Below are positions 10,176 to 19,559 of a stretch of DNA of 52,146 bases, piece by piece. The DNA is from Bacillus sp. DNRA2 (GTDB taxonomy: Bacteria > Bacillota > Bacilli > Bacillales > Cytobacillaceae). The number at the start of each line of letters is the position of its first letter. The stretch's first letter is position 1. The notes below the pieces were generated by a model that saw only the letters and a list, made by a program, of their open reading frames with translations, was not told where the DNA came from and made no database searches. The position numbers and the translations under genes were made by a program. The stretch is taken from assembly GCF_012843265.1 (NCBI RefSeq), contig NZ_JABAIT010000025.1, forward strand, positions 1-52,146, given 5' to 3'.

Positions 10176-10301
10176 TTTGGCTAGCTCCAGCGGCAAGGGG
10201 CTCGGGGTCATAAGCCAATCCGTCAAGAAGGTCAAAGAACGACCTTCATGCCGGCTTATCTTATGCCTGTCACCCCTGAACGAGCCGCTTCCGCTTTTCA
10301 A
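10176..10301 (+). repeat. 125-bp dispersed repeat, copy 2
   Basis: The same motifs in the same order as copy 1, with changes in the outer arm (CAGCGGC rather than CAGGCGCC) and in the inner hairpin (AAGGTC AAAGAAC GACCTT). It ends immediately before the candidate parS site. Confidence 0.85.
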
Positions 10302-10317
10302 TGTTCCACGTGTAACA
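10302..10317. other. parS: Probable parS (ParB/Spo0J binding) site
   Basis: TGTTCCACGTGTAACA is a near-perfect 16-bp palindrome with the CACGTG core. Its other strand differs from the parS consensus TGTTNCACGTGAAACA at one position. Bacillus has about ten parS sites clustered around the origin, and from memory one lies near 4 degrees, by metS, which is where this site falls. It abuts repeat copy 2 and lies 82 bases before tatD. Confidence 0.82.
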
Positions 10318-10398
10318 ATTTTCGACGTAATATTTTGTTTTTGAGTATGAAAAAGTTAAACTAATGATGAATTCACAGGATAAAGGGAGTAATGAATC

Positions 10399-11166
10399 AT
10401 GCTATTTGATACACATGTCCATTTAAACGCAGAACAATATAAAGACGATGTACAAGAGGTCATCGATCGCGCCCTAGCTGAAGGTGTCACGTCAATGATA
10501 GTCGTCGGATTTGATCGTCCTACCATTACAAAAGCAATCGAGCTGGTTGAAGCCTATGATTTCCTTTATGCCAGTGTTGGCTGGCATCCCGTTGATGCAA
10601 TTGATATGACAGATGAGGATTTAGCTTGGATTGAAGAACTAGCTGCTCATCCAAAGGTGGTTGCGCTCGGAGAAATGGGTCTTGACTATTACTGGGATAA
10701 ATCACCTAAAGAGGTACAACATGAAGTCTTTAGAAGACAAATTCAATTAGCCCGTAAGGTGAAGCTACCGATTATCATTCATAATCGAGATGCTACTGCA
10801 GATATTATTGAAATTCTGAAGGAAGAGAACGCCAGTGAAGTTGGGGGTATTATGCATTGCTTTAGCGGTAGCCCTGAAATTGCAATGGAATGCATAAAAA
10901 TGAATTTTTATATTTCACTAGGTGGACCGGTTACATTTAAAAATGCCAAACAGCCAAAAAAGGTTGCTGAAGTGGTTCCGTTGGATCGACTATTAATTGA
11001 AACAGATTGCCCTTATCTTACACCACATCCATATCGGGGAAAGCGCAATGAACCGAGCTATGTAAAATTAGTTGCTGAGCAAATCGCTGACATAAAAGGA
11101 GAAAGTTTTGAGGATATTTGTAGGATAACAACGGAAAATGCCAAAAAAATATTCGACATAAAATGA
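10399..11166 (+). CDS. tatD: TatD-family metal-dependent DNase (YabD)
   Basis: 255 residues. The amidohydrolase-fold metal ligands are visible: DTHVHLN (residues 4-10), GEMGLDYYW near 93-101, IIHNRDA near 132, MHCFSG near 154, and ETDCPYLTPHPYRGKRNEP near 203. Family members are Mg-dependent 3'-5' DNases implicated in repair of damaged DNA ends. GGGAG precedes the ATG. It stands alone between the parS region and yabE. Confidence 0.95.
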   Translation: MLFDTHVHLNAEQYKDDVQEVIDRALAEGVTSMIVVGFDRPTITKAIELVEAYDFLYASVGWHPVDAIDMTDEDLAWIEELAAHPKVVALGEMGLDYYWDKSPKEVQHEVFRRQIQLARKVKLPIIIHNRDATADIIEILKEENASEVGGIMHCFSGSPEIAMECIKMNFYISLGGPVTFKNAKQPKKVAEVVPLDRLLIETDCPYLTPHPYRGKRNEPSYVKLVAEQIADIKGESFEDICRITTENAKKIFDIK

Positions 11167-11330
11167 TGGTGAATACTGTCGGATGACGGTGAAGCCTGTC
11201 CTAATTTTTAATAATTCTTACCTGTTCTACACGCCTCCGTGGGTTCATAGGATAAACATGTCGATATAAATTTCTTTACATTGTCACTTGACTTTTTGCA
11301 TAATAAGTTTACGTCAGGGGAAGTGTTTAG

Positions 11331-11359
11331 TTGACAGTCGGCAGAATAGTCTATATAAT
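11331..11359 (+). promoter_or_regulatory. Consensus sigma-A promoter of yabE
   Basis: TTGACA (11331-11336) and TATAAT (11354-11359) are separated by exactly 17 bases, a perfect consensus. The transcript would start near 11366, only about 5 bases before an AAAAGGAGG binding site. Confidence 0.85.
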
Positions 11360-11400
11360 TCACTCGAGAAAAGGAGGCGTTTTTCATCGTACTCAAAAAC

Positions 11401-12576
11401 ATGAAAAACCTGTTTTCCGATCTTTCGAGGAAGAGGAGATGGACCGTATTAATTGCTAGTTTTATAGTTTTTGTTGCAGCTGCTTTCGGAATTTTTTATG
11501 AAACGAGTAAGAAAACTGTAGCATTAACAATCGACGGTCAAGAAAAAATCATTAGGACTCATGCGAACACCGTTGAGGGAATTTTTAATGATTTAAAAAT
11601 CTCACTTCACTCAGAAGATTATGTGTTTCCCAAAGGGAACACTAAGGTTAAAAACAATCTAAAGGTTGTTTATAAACCGGCAAAACAGGTCGTACTTGTC
11701 AAGAACGGCGAGAAGAAAACGGTTTGGACGACAGCCACAACAGTTGCACAATTATTGAAGGAGCAAAAAATCGCTTTAAATGATCATGACGAGGTACTTC
11801 CCAGGCCCAAGACTAAACTAAGAAACAACTTAAAGGTAAAAGTAAAATCGGCTCTTTCGATTACACTAAATGATGGTGGTAAAGAGCAGAAGGTATGGTC
11901 AACTTCGACTACGGTCGCTGACTTTTTAGTACAACAGGGAGTTAAACTGAATGAACTAGACCGAGTTGAGCCTAAGCCGGAACAATCACTCACAAATGAT
12001 GGAGTGATTAACGTGATTAGGGTAGAAAAAGTCACCGATGTGGTGGAAGAACCAGTTGATTTCGCGGTAATCACGAAACAAGATAATAACCTCTCACAAG
12101 GAACTGAACAAGTTGTTCAAGAAGGTCAACAGGGTATAACTAAACGAACATACGAAGTAGTTTTTGAAAATGGTAAGGAAGTTGTTAGAAATATTTTAAG
12201 TGAAATAAAGCTCAAGGATAAAATAGACAAGGTTGTAGCTGTTGGCACAATGTCACTTGCGCAACAAATTTCCCGTGGCCAAGCTAGTGGTCAAGAATTT
12301 ATCGTGAATTCAACTGCCTATACAGCCTCGTGCAACGGCTGTTCAGGTACTACCGCAACAGGGATCAATTTAAGAGCAAATCCGAATGTAAAGGTCATTG
12401 CCGTTGACCCAAGCATTATCCCATTAGGGACAAAAGTGTATGTTGAGGGCTATGGCTATGCCGTAGCTGCTGACACCGGATCTGCGATTAAAGGATACAA
12501 AATTGATATATTTATCCCTTCAAAAGCGGAGGCCTATCGTTGGGGCGTTAGAAAAGTCAAAATACGAATTTTATAA
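11401..12576 (+). CDS. yabE: YabE: DUF348/G5/3D-domain cell wall protein
   Basis: 391 residues. One N-terminal membrane segment (about 16-36) anchors or exports it. Three ~55-residue DUF348 repeats follow, each with a T-VxxxLxxxxI core; then a G5 domain (about 205-280) and a C-terminal 3D domain (about 300-391). The 3D domain has STAYTASCNGCSG, GTKVYVEGYG and ADTGSAIKGYKIDIF, with the aspartates of its active site. It is related to resuscitation-promoting factors and to a putative wall hydrolase of B. subtilis. The start is odd: the strong GGAGG at 11373 is 23 bases before ATG 11401. Confidence 0.9.
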   Translation: MKNLFSDLSRKRRWTVLIASFIVFVAAAFGIFYETSKKTVALTIDGQEKIIRTHANTVEGIFNDLKISLHSEDYVFPKGNTKVKNNLKVVYKPAKQVVLVKNGEKKTVWTTATTVAQLLKEQKIALNDHDEVLPRPKTKLRNNLKVKVKSALSITLNDGGKEQKVWSTSTTVADFLVQQGVKLNELDRVEPKPEQSLTNDGVINVIRVEKVTDVVEEPVDFAVITKQDNNLSQGTEQVVQEGQQGITKRTYEVVFENGKEVVRNILSEIKLKDKIDKVVAVGTMSLAQQISRGQASGQEFIVNSTAYTASCNGCSGTTATGINLRANPNVKVIAVDPSIIPLGTKVYVEGYGYAVAADTGSAIKGYKIDIFIPSKAEAYRWGVRKVKIRIL

Positions 12577-12586
12577 TCTAGCGATT

Positions 12587-12614
12587 TGCAGAGGAAAAAT
12601 TTCCTCTGCATTTT
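12587..12614 (+). terminator. Terminator of yabE
   Basis: A perfect 10-bp stem TGCAGAGGAA / TTCCTCTGCA with a 4-base loop is followed by TTTTGCATTTT. Confidence 0.82.
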
Positions 12615-12676
12615 GCATTTTGGCAATTTTTCTTTAATATAGTAGGAGGATGATTTAGATGGAGGAAGGCTTTTAG

Positions 12677-14117
<1,441 letters not shown>

Positions 14118-14161
14118 TCTTGCATAATAATATTATTATATCGATATACTAATTATCGCTT

Positions 14162-14198
14162 AAGGATTGTCTCTTACAGGGGGGCGATCCTTTTTATT
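14162..14198 (+). terminator. Terminator of rsmA
   Basis: AAGGATTG / CGATCCTT (one G-T pair) with a 15-base loop is followed by a T run. Confidence 0.65.
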
Positions 14199-14211
14199 TT
14201 ATGCAATAATC

Positions 14212-14239
14212 ACAACCAAAGCGGTGGTTGCATAGCCTA
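14212..14239 (+). promoter_or_regulatory. Possible sigma-K promoter of yabG
   Basis: CATAGCCTA (14231-14239) fits the sigma-K -10 consensus CATANNNTA exactly. An AC dinucleotide lies 17 bases before it, near the usual -35 spacing. yabG belongs to the sigma-K regulon in B. subtilis. Confidence 0.55.
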
Positions 14240-14294
14240 TACTAGTAATATTTAGTTTAGGAAGGCCAGACATGGCCATTTGGAGTGGATGACT

Positions 14295-15185
14295 GTGACG
14301 ATAAAAATGATGGATATAGTCGGTAGAAAGTCATACCATTGTGACATCCTCTTCCGCGTGATTGACCTAAGGCAAGTTTCAGGGAAAAAAAACGCTGTCC
14401 TTTATGGGGAAGATTTTCGGTTAATCGCCGATGCGCCATATGAAGATCTTATCAAAATCAATCCAGCGGAGCTGCGCAAAAAATCGCAGGAATTCCGGTC
14501 GCTAGAACAGCAATCATATGAACTATTTCGTCAGGATGTTAGTTTGATAAAAGAAAAACAAGAATTTGCGGCAACGGATGGCTTTAGTAAGGATATTAAT
14601 ATTTTTCAAGTTCCAGGCAAGGTTTTGCATATTGATGGTGATCCTGCTTATTTAAAAAAATGTATGCTTGTCTATGAGAAGGTAGGGGTCCCGGTTTATG
14701 GAGTGCATTGTAATGAAAAGGAAATGCCTCTTAAGGTGGGCCAGCTTCTGGATATTTATCGACCAGATATATTAGTGATTACTGGTCATGATTCGTATTC
14801 AAAGTCGAAAGGGAAGATGGCAGATATTAATGCCTATCGACATTCCATACATTTCATGCAAACAGTTATAGAAGCTCGAAAGAAAGTTCCCCATCTGGAT
14901 CAGTTAGTCATTTTTGCAGGTGCCTGCCAGTCCCATTTTGAATCATTAATAAAAGCGGGGGCTAACTTCGCAAGTTCTCCATCTCGGGTAAATATCCATG
15001 CGCTTGATCCGGTATATATTGTAGCGAAAATTAGCTTTACCCCTTTTATGGAAAGAATAAATGTATGGGATGTACTAAGAAATACGTTAACTGGTGAAAA
15101 AGGGTTAGGTGGAATAGAAACGAAAGGTGTTCTTCGAACAGGTATGCCCTATAAGCTCCCACTTGAGGATGAAAGGAGAAAATAA
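14295..15185 (+). CDS. yabG: Sporulation-specific coat protease YabG
   Basis: About 296 residues matching the family along its length: ARKSY-like GRKSYHCDILFR at the start, PGKVLHIDGD in the middle, YRPDILVITGHDSYSK, FAGACQSHFESL and GANFASSPSRVNIHALDPVYI. The conserved His in TGHD and the Cys in GACQS are candidates for the cysteine-protease site. YabG processes spore coat proteins and allows transglutaminase cross-linking. GTG 14295 is chosen because GGAG lies 9 bases upstream and the N-terminus then has the same length as the B. subtilis protein; TTG 14280 and ATG 14289 are alternatives. Confidence 0.95.
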   Translation: MTIKMMDIVGRKSYHCDILFRVIDLRQVSGKKNAVLYGEDFRLIADAPYEDLIKINPAELRKKSQEFRSLEQQSYELFRQDVSLIKEKQEFAATDGFSKDINIFQVPGKVLHIDGDPAYLKKCMLVYEKVGVPVYGVHCNEKEMPLKVGQLLDIYRPDILVITGHDSYSKSKGKMADINAYRHSIHFMQTVIEARKKVPHLDQLVIFAGACQSHFESLIKAGANFASSPSRVNIHALDPVYIVAKISFTPFMERINVWDVLRNTLTGEKGLGGIETKGVLRTGMPYKLPLEDERRK

Positions 15186-15213
15186 GCCGTCTACAAAATT
15201 CGGCTTATTTTTG
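15179..15213 (+). terminator. Terminator of yabG
   Basis: AATAAGCCG / CGGCTTATT with an 11-base loop and following Ts. The yabG stop codon is inside the left arm. Bases 15214-15393 hold no gene. Confidence 0.8.
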
Positions 15214-15393
15214 CCTGAAGTAAAGAAGGGTTAAAAGGTTTATAAGAAAAGTTTTCTGCTAAGTATAATCTTTATTAATTTCCAATCATCTAATATATAG
15301 TGTTATATCAAGGAAATATACATACATAATTTATGGAGATTTCGGTCAATATAAAAATGTAGAAAATTAGCAAAAAAAGTGGAATGAAAAACA

Positions 15394-15423
15394 TTGACAA
15401 TCAATTTATTTGACTGTTATAAT
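15394..15423 (+). promoter_or_regulatory. veg promoter I (sigma-A)
   Basis: TTGACA (15394-15399) and TATAAT (15418-15423) are 18 bases apart in a very AT-rich region. B. subtilis veg is known for two strong tandem promoters. Confidence 0.8.
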
Positions 15424-15435
15424 TTTATATTTTGT

Positions 15436-15464
15436 TTGACTTTTTTAGCTAAAAGTGTTATACT
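15436..15464 (+). promoter_or_regulatory. veg promoter II (sigma-A)
   Basis: TTGACT (15436-15441) and TATACT (15459-15464) are 17 bases apart, just before the veg ribosome binding site. Confidence 0.8.
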
Positions 15465-15485
15465 TTTCATAGTGAGGTGGACCGA

Positions 15486-15749
15486 ATGCCAAAAACATTA
15501 GCGGATATTAAGAAGGCTCTCGACTCAAATCTAGGGAAACGTCTGATGCTAAAGGCGAATGGGGGACGGAGGAAGACGATTGAACGTTCCGGTGTTTTAG
15601 CAGAAACATATCCTTCTGTATTTGTGATTGAATTGGATCAGGAAGAAAATGCGTTTGAACGGGTATCATACAGCTACGCAGACATTTTAACAGAGACGGT
15701 TCAGATTACCTTCTATGAAGATCCAACTGGTACTGTAGCATTAAGTTAA
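15486..15749 (+). CDS. veg: Veg protein (biofilm-related, Veg family)
   Basis: 87 residues, full length, nearly collinear with B. subtilis Veg: [29 protein letters not shown] and [12 protein letters not shown]. In B. subtilis Veg stimulates biofilm matrix genes by countering SinR; its biochemical action is not certain. The ATG at 15486 has GAGGTGG 6 bases upstream. An in-frame GTG at 15477 lies inside that site and is rejected. A weak GCAGT / ACTGC hairpin with Ts at 15764-15794 may end the transcript. Confidence 0.96.
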   Translation: MPKTLADIKKALDSNLGKRLMLKANGGRRKTIERSGVLAETYPSVFVIELDQEENAFERVSYSYADILTETVQITFYEDPTGTVALS

Positions 15750-15864
15750 TACTTGTTTTAAATTGCAGTGGACTCTTGTTTACTGCTTTTTATTTTGTTT
15801 TCTAATAACTTTTAGATAAATTCACAAACTATGAAGGCGTGCGTGAATGAGGAGGTTGTTGGAT

Positions 15865-16044
15865 TTGAGCAGAAGAAGAAGAGGGATTATGTCTGAACGA
15901 TTTAAAGAAGAACTGGCCAAAGAGCTTGGTTTTTATGACGTTGTTCAAAAGGAAGGCTGGGGCGGCATTAGATCGCGTGATGCCGGGAATATGGTAAAGA
16001 GAGCGATCGAGTTGGCCCAGGCACAACTTTCAAACAAACAATAA
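15865..16044 (+). CDS. sspF: Small acid-soluble spore protein, alpha/beta type (SspF)
   Basis: 59 residues. The family core is present: [13 protein letters not shown] followed by [21 protein letters not shown], which contains the DNA-contacting helices and the germination protease region. It coats forespore DNA and protects it. The start is TTG 15865, with GAGGAGG at 15848-15854 upstream, giving [10 protein letters not shown] as in B. subtilis. Transcription by sigma-G is expected, but I see no convincing promoter. Confidence 0.94.
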   Translation: MSRRRRGIMSERFKEELAKELGFYDVVQKEGWGGIRSRDAGNMVKRAIELAQAQLSNKQ

Positions 16045-16090
16045 ATTTCTCTTTTTTGCTTCACGACACAATCAATATAAATCACGCGGC

Positions 16091-16127
16091 AAAAGAAGTC
16101 AGGGATTAACCTTGACTTCTTTTTTTT
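16091..16127 (+). terminator. Terminator of sspF
   Basis: AAAAGAAGTCAGGG pairs with the downstream CCTTGACTTCTTTT around a short loop and ends in a long T run. Confidence 0.85.
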
Positions 16128-16156
16128 GTTCAAGTTTTATTAAATTTTTTTACCAA

Positions 16157-16287
16157 GTTGATTGGAGCGGAAGGTGCGAAGACTCCTGCGGGAGCAGCGG
16201 GACAGGTGAGACCCCGCAGGCGCTTTAGCGCCGAGGAGGCTCACCGCCCGCCCCGCGGAAAGCGAAGCACCTGGAGCGGAAATCAAC
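16157..16287. repeat. 131-bp GC-rich dispersed repeat, copy 1
   Basis: The element is bounded by GTTGATT and its inverse AATCAAC and is far more GC-rich than its surroundings. Inside are AGACTCCTGCGGGAGCAGCG, GGGACAGGTGAGACC, GGCGCTTTAGCGCC and GAGGAGGCTCACCGCCCGCC. CCTGCGGG / CCCGCAGG and GGTGAG / CTCACC can pair, giving a multi-branched hairpin. About 25 bases after the end (TTTAACGTAGCCTTT) also resemble the sequence after copy 2. It lies between the sspF terminator and ispE. I recall elements of this kind as common in Bacillaceae, but cannot verify this here. Confidence 0.85.
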
Positions 16288-16455
16288 ATTCGTGTTTAAC
16301 GTAGCCTTTGATAAAATAGAAAAAGCCTTATCTTAGGAAAATAATGTTTATAATTCAGAATAATGTAAGGAAGTTCCGTTCTTACAAGTCTGATTTATGG
16401 TAAAATAGGACAAAATATGAAGATATCGTCGAATTTTGTAAAGTAGGTGGAGATG

Positions 16456-17325
16456 TTGAAGCTGTTAGTGAAAGCACCGGCGAAAATCAATTTGTCATTA
16501 GATGTTTTATATAAACGCCCTGATGGTTATCATGAGGTTGAAATGATTATGACAACGATTGATCTAGCTGATCGCCTTGAGCTTTCTTTATTAGATAAAG
16601 ATGAAATACATATTGTATCCCATAACCGCTTTGTTCCGGATGATCAGCGGAATTTAGCTTATCAGGCTGCAAAGCTGTTAAAGGACCGTTTTCATGTAAA
16701 ACAAGGAGTCAGAATTGCTATTGAAAAAACGATACCAGTGGCTGCTGGTCTTGCAGGTGGCAGCAGTGATGCTGCAGCAGCGCTAAGGGGTTTAAATAAG
16801 CTCTGGAAGCTTGGTTTATCTCTTGATGAACTAGCAGTCCTTGGTGCTGAAATTGGGTCAGATGTGTCTTTTTGTGTTTATGGAGGGACCGCACTGGCCA
16901 AGGGGCGTGGTGAAATCATCTCTGAGCTTCCTGTTCCACCAACATGCTGGGTGATTTTAGCCAAGCCGTTTATCGGGGTATCTACCGCTGATGTATATCG
17001 CCGTTTGGACTTAAACAAAATCACTCATCCAAATACTGCGACTATGATTAATGCGATACAAACAAGTAATTATCAGAAAGTGTGTCAAACGCTAGGAAAT
17101 GTCCTTGAGGATGTGACACTAAATCTCCATCCAGAGGTAGCGCAAATTAAGGAGCAAATGCGCCGTTTTGGGGCAGATGCCGTGTTGATGAGTGGCAGTG
17201 GTCCAACGGTATTTTGCCTTGTTCAGCATGATTCACGAATGCATCGAATCTATAATGGCTTACGAGGTTTTTGTGATCAAGTTTTTGCTGTCAGGATTTT
17301 AGGCGACCGTCATAAGCTTGATTGA
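16456..17325 (+). CDS. ispE: 4-diphosphocytidyl-2-C-methyl-D-erythritol kinase
   Basis: 289 residues of the GHMP kinase superfamily: [12 protein letters not shown] (6-17), the ATP loop [15 protein letters not shown] near 92-106, and the C-terminal [12 protein letters not shown]. It carries out the CTP-derived intermediate phosphorylation of the non-mevalonate isoprenoid pathway. TTG 16456 gives [13 protein letters not shown], aligned with the B. subtilis start, and AGGTGG is 5 bases upstream; ATG 16453 and GTG 16447 are alternatives. Confidence 0.96.
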   Translation: MKLLVKAPAKINLSLDVLYKRPDGYHEVEMIMTTIDLADRLELSLLDKDEIHIVSHNRFVPDDQRNLAYQAAKLLKDRFHVKQGVRIAIEKTIPVAAGLAGGSSDAAAALRGLNKLWKLGLSLDELAVLGAEIGSDVSFCVYGGTALAKGRGEIISELPVPPTCWVILAKPFIGVSTADVYRRLDLNKITHPNTATMINAIQTSNYQKVCQTLGNVLEDVTLNLHPEVAQIKEQMRRFGADAVLMSGSGPTVFCLVQHDSRMHRIYNGLRGFCDQVFAVRILGDRHKLD

Positions 17326-17353
17326 ATACGGATATTAATGATATATTATCGTT

Positions 17354-17367
17354 AAACATTCGGTTTT
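17354..17367 (-). promoter_or_regulatory. Possible PurBox upstream of purR
   Basis: The - strand reads AAAACCGAATGTTT, matching 11 of 13 positions of the PurBox AWWWCCGAACWWT. It lies just before the purR ribosome binding site. purR is autoregulated in B. subtilis. Only one half of the usual inverted pair is clear. Confidence 0.3.
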
Positions 17368-17381
17368 TGGAGGTCCCTTTT

Positions 17382-18215
17382 ATGAAATTCCGACGGAGTG
17401 AACGTTTACTTGACATGGCTCATTTTTTAATTGAACATCCCCGCGAATTAGTGTCGCTTACTTTTTTTGCTGAACGCTATAAATCTGCTAAATCATCGAT
17501 TAGTGAAGATTTGGCGATAATCAAGGATACCTTTGAACAAAGAGGAATTGGTACTCTACAAACGGTCCCAGGAGCGGCAGGTGGGGTAAAGTATTATGTG
17601 AAGGTCAGTGAAGCTGAGGCAAGACCATTTGTCAACGAATTATGTGAGCTCATGGCCAGTCCAGAGCGGCTTCTTCCAGGCGGATATTTATATATGACAG
17701 ATATAATCGGGAACCCTTCCATTATTCGTAAAGCAGGGCGGTTATTTGCATCTGCATATGCATTTGCTGATATCGATGCGGTCATGACGGTCGCTACAAA
17801 GGGGATACCACTCGCCTATGCGATTGCTTCACAAATAAATGTACCGGTTGTTATTGTTCGAAGAGATAGCAAGGTAACAGAAGGTTCTACTGTTAGTATT
17901 AATTATGTATCTGGTTCATCCAAACGTATTCAAACAATGGTTCTGTCAAAACGAAGCTTAGCAGAAGGTTCAAAAGTGCTAATTGTTGATGATTTTATGA
18001 AAGCAGGCGGAACAGTTAATGGAATGAAAAGCCTTCTTGAGGAATTTAAAGCACAATTGGCTGGAATTGCGGTGTTAGTTGAATCGGAAGATATTGAGGA
18101 ACGATTGGTCGATGAATATATATCTTTAGTCAGATTATCGGATGTCGATGAAAGGGCTAAAACGATTAATGTGAGCGAAGGAAATTTTTTCAACCTAACC
18201 GGTAATTTGGCTTAG
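17382..18215 (+). CDS. purR: Purine operon repressor PurR
   Basis: 277 residues. An N-terminal winged-helix domain (MKFRRSERL to about residue 75, with SAKSSISEDL) precedes a phosphoribosyltransferase-like effector domain. The PRPP-binding loop VLIVDDFMKAGGT is near residue 200. It represses purine synthesis genes; PRPP relieves repression. prs, which makes PRPP, lies 2.7 kb downstream. The ATG at 17382 follows GGAGG; the longer in-frame ORF from 17322 would overlap ispE and lacks a site. Confidence 0.97.
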   Translation: MKFRRSERLLDMAHFLIEHPRELVSLTFFAERYKSAKSSISEDLAIIKDTFEQRGIGTLQTVPGAAGGVKYYVKVSEAEARPFVNELCELMASPERLLPGGYLYMTDIIGNPSIIRKAGRLFASAYAFADIDAVMTVATKGIPLAYAIASQINVPVVIVRRDSKVTEGSTVSINYVSGSSKRIQTMVLSKRSLAEGSKVLIVDDFMKAGGTVNGMKSLLEEFKAQLAGIAVLVESEDIEERLVDEYISLVRLSDVDERAKTINVSEGNFFNLTGNLA

Positions 18216-18271
18216 GAAAAACAACAACTAGCTATTTACATAAACATTAAAATATCTTGGGGGTTTTAAAA

Positions 18272-18646
18272 ATGAAGGTAGTCCAAACGAATGCTGCACC
18301 AGCGGCAATTGGTCCATATTCACAAGGAATCTTAGTCAATAATATGTTTTACAGTTCGGGGCAAATTCCGTTAACAGCTGAAGGGGTATTGGTTGAAGGT
18401 GATGTCCAAGTTCAAACACACCAAGTGTTTAAAAATTTACAAGCAGTGCTTACTGAAGCTGGATCGTCGCTTGAAAAAGTTGTTAAAACAACTGTTTTTA
18501 TAAAGGATATGAACGATTTCGCAGCAATGAATGAAATATACGGAGAATATTTTTCGGTACATAAACCAGCTCGTTCTTGTGTGGAAGTCGCACGCTTACC
18601 AAAAGATGTACTGGTGGAAATAGAAGTAATTGCGCTCGTTAGCTAA
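18272..18646 (+). CDS. ridA: RidA-family 2-iminobutanoate/2-iminopropanoate deaminase (YabJ)
   Basis: 124 residues of the YjgF/RidA family: [18 protein letters not shown] and [16 protein letters not shown], including the arginine that binds the iminoacid carboxylate. It removes reactive enamine/imine by-products of PLP enzymes. It is paired with purR as in B. subtilis, where it is needed for full purine repression. Confidence 0.96.
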   Translation: MKVVQTNAAPAAIGPYSQGILVNNMFYSSGQIPLTAEGVLVEGDVQVQTHQVFKNLQAVLTEAGSSLEKVVKTTVFIKDMNDFAAMNEIYGEYFSVHKPARSCVEVARLPKDVLVEIEVIALVS

Positions 18647-18662
18647 TAACGAGCTTTTTTAT
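18634..18662 (+). terminator. Terminator of purR-ridA
   Basis: GCTCGTTA / TAACGAGC, 5-base loop, then six Ts. The ridA stop codon sits in the loop. Confidence 0.88.
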
Positions 18663-18784
18663 TTGTATTTAGGGTCTTATCACAAAAATCATTTAAGTGC
18701 TGTGCTGAATATCACATATTTCGAAAATCGATTCATTTTTTGTTCACAATTTGAGCCAATTTTTTGAAAAAAGATATTTGTAAA

Positions 18785-18812
18785 GGAGGAAAAATGGAAA
18801 TACTTGTTGAAT
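18785..18812 (+). promoter_or_regulatory. Sigma-H promoter of spoVG
   Basis: GGAGGAAAA (18785-18793) fits the sigma-H -35 consensus RNAGGAWWW at every position, and GTTGAAT (18806-18812) fits the -10 consensus RNNGAAT, 12 bases later. spoVG is a classical sigma-H gene. The very AT-rich 120 bases upstream are where AbrB binds in B. subtilis. Confidence 0.85.
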
Positions 18813-18858
18813 AATTTAGGTGGTTTTCATTTCGAAAATTATAAAGGTGGTGAACATG

Positions 18859-19149
18859 ATGGAAGTGACAGACGTAAGATTACGCCGAGTTAACACAGAT
18901 GGCCGCATGAGAGCAATCGCTTCAATTACATTAGACAATGAATTCGTAGTTCATGATATCCGTGTAATTGACGGAAATAATGGATTATTTGTAGCGATGC
19001 CGAGCAAACGGACACCAGATGGAGAGTTTCGTGATATTGCCCATCCAATTAATTCGGGGACTCGAGGCAAAATTCAAGAAGCCGTATTGGCGGAATACCA
19101 TCGATTAGGTGAATTAGAAGTTGAATTTGAAGAAGCTGGAGCATCCTAA
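18859..19149 (+). CDS. spoVG: SpoVG, RNA-binding regulator
   Basis: 96 residues, almost identical to the B. subtilis protein through [36 protein letters not shown] and HPINS. It affects asymmetric septation and cortex formation; in several Firmicutes it binds RNA or DNA. AAGGTGGTGA precedes two adjacent ATGs (18856 and 18859); the second gives the family start. Confidence 0.97.
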   Translation: MEVTDVRLRRVNTDGRMRAIASITLDNEFVVHDIRVIDGNNGLFVAMPSKRTPDGEFRDIAHPINSGTRGKIQEAVLAEYHRLGELEVEFEEAGAS

Positions 19150-19168
19150 AAAAATTTGTTGAACATCG

Positions 19169-19200
19169 AGAGCCTACTATCAAAAGTATGGCTCTTTTTT
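19169..19200 (+). terminator. Terminator of spoVG
   Basis: AGAGCC(TAC) / (GTA)TGGCTCT with one bulged base and an 8-base loop, then six Ts. Confidence 0.85.
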
Positions 19201-19240
19201 AATATGGATGTGTTAAAGCAGAATGTTGTGTTTTGGCAAA

Positions 19241-19372
19241 GTTGATTGGAGTGGAAGGCGCGAAGACTCCTGCGGGAGCAGCGGGACAGGTGAGACCCCA
19301 CAGGCGCTATGGCGCCGAGGAGGCTCACCGCCCGCCCCTAAGGTGCGCGAAGCGCCTGTAACGGAAATCAAC
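19241..19372. repeat. 131-bp GC-rich dispersed repeat, copy 2
   Basis: The same boundaries (GTTGATT / AATCAAC) and internal blocks as the copy at 16157, at roughly 85-90% identity by eye. Differences concentrate in the distal arm, where GCGCGAAGCGCCTG replaces AAGCGAAGCACCTG. It is followed again by a TTTAAC..AGCCTTT stretch. It occupies the spoVG-glmU gap; no gene is present between 19150 and 19559. Confidence 0.85.
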
Positions 19373-19495
19373 AGACCAGTTTAACACAGCCTTTAATAAG
19401 TCATACCCTCGGTTGTAACCGCAAAATATCCCTCTCAAAAAAAATTCCCAATTTTCCCCCTAACATAACAATTATTTGCACTTTGTGAAGTTCCC

Positions 19496-19524
19496 TTGAA
19501 ATAAGCGGCTATTTAAGATATATT
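19496..19524 (+). promoter_or_regulatory. Sigma-A promoter of glmU
   Basis: TTGAAA (19496-19501) and TATATT (19519-19524) are 17 bases apart, 35 bases before the glmU start. Confidence 0.7.
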
Positions 19525-19559
19525 CTTAATGGATAAAAAGGTAAATTGGAGGGCCATAC

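Noticed and set aside
10045-10344. 99-residue + strand ORF and an 80-residue - strand ORF across 10045-10344
   Set aside because: Both run through the tandem 125-bp repeats, have no binding site or known motif, and owe their length to the GC-rich repeat.
19146-19328. 60-residue - strand ORF within the GC-rich element
   Set aside because: It coincides with the repeat and its palindromes; no coding signs.
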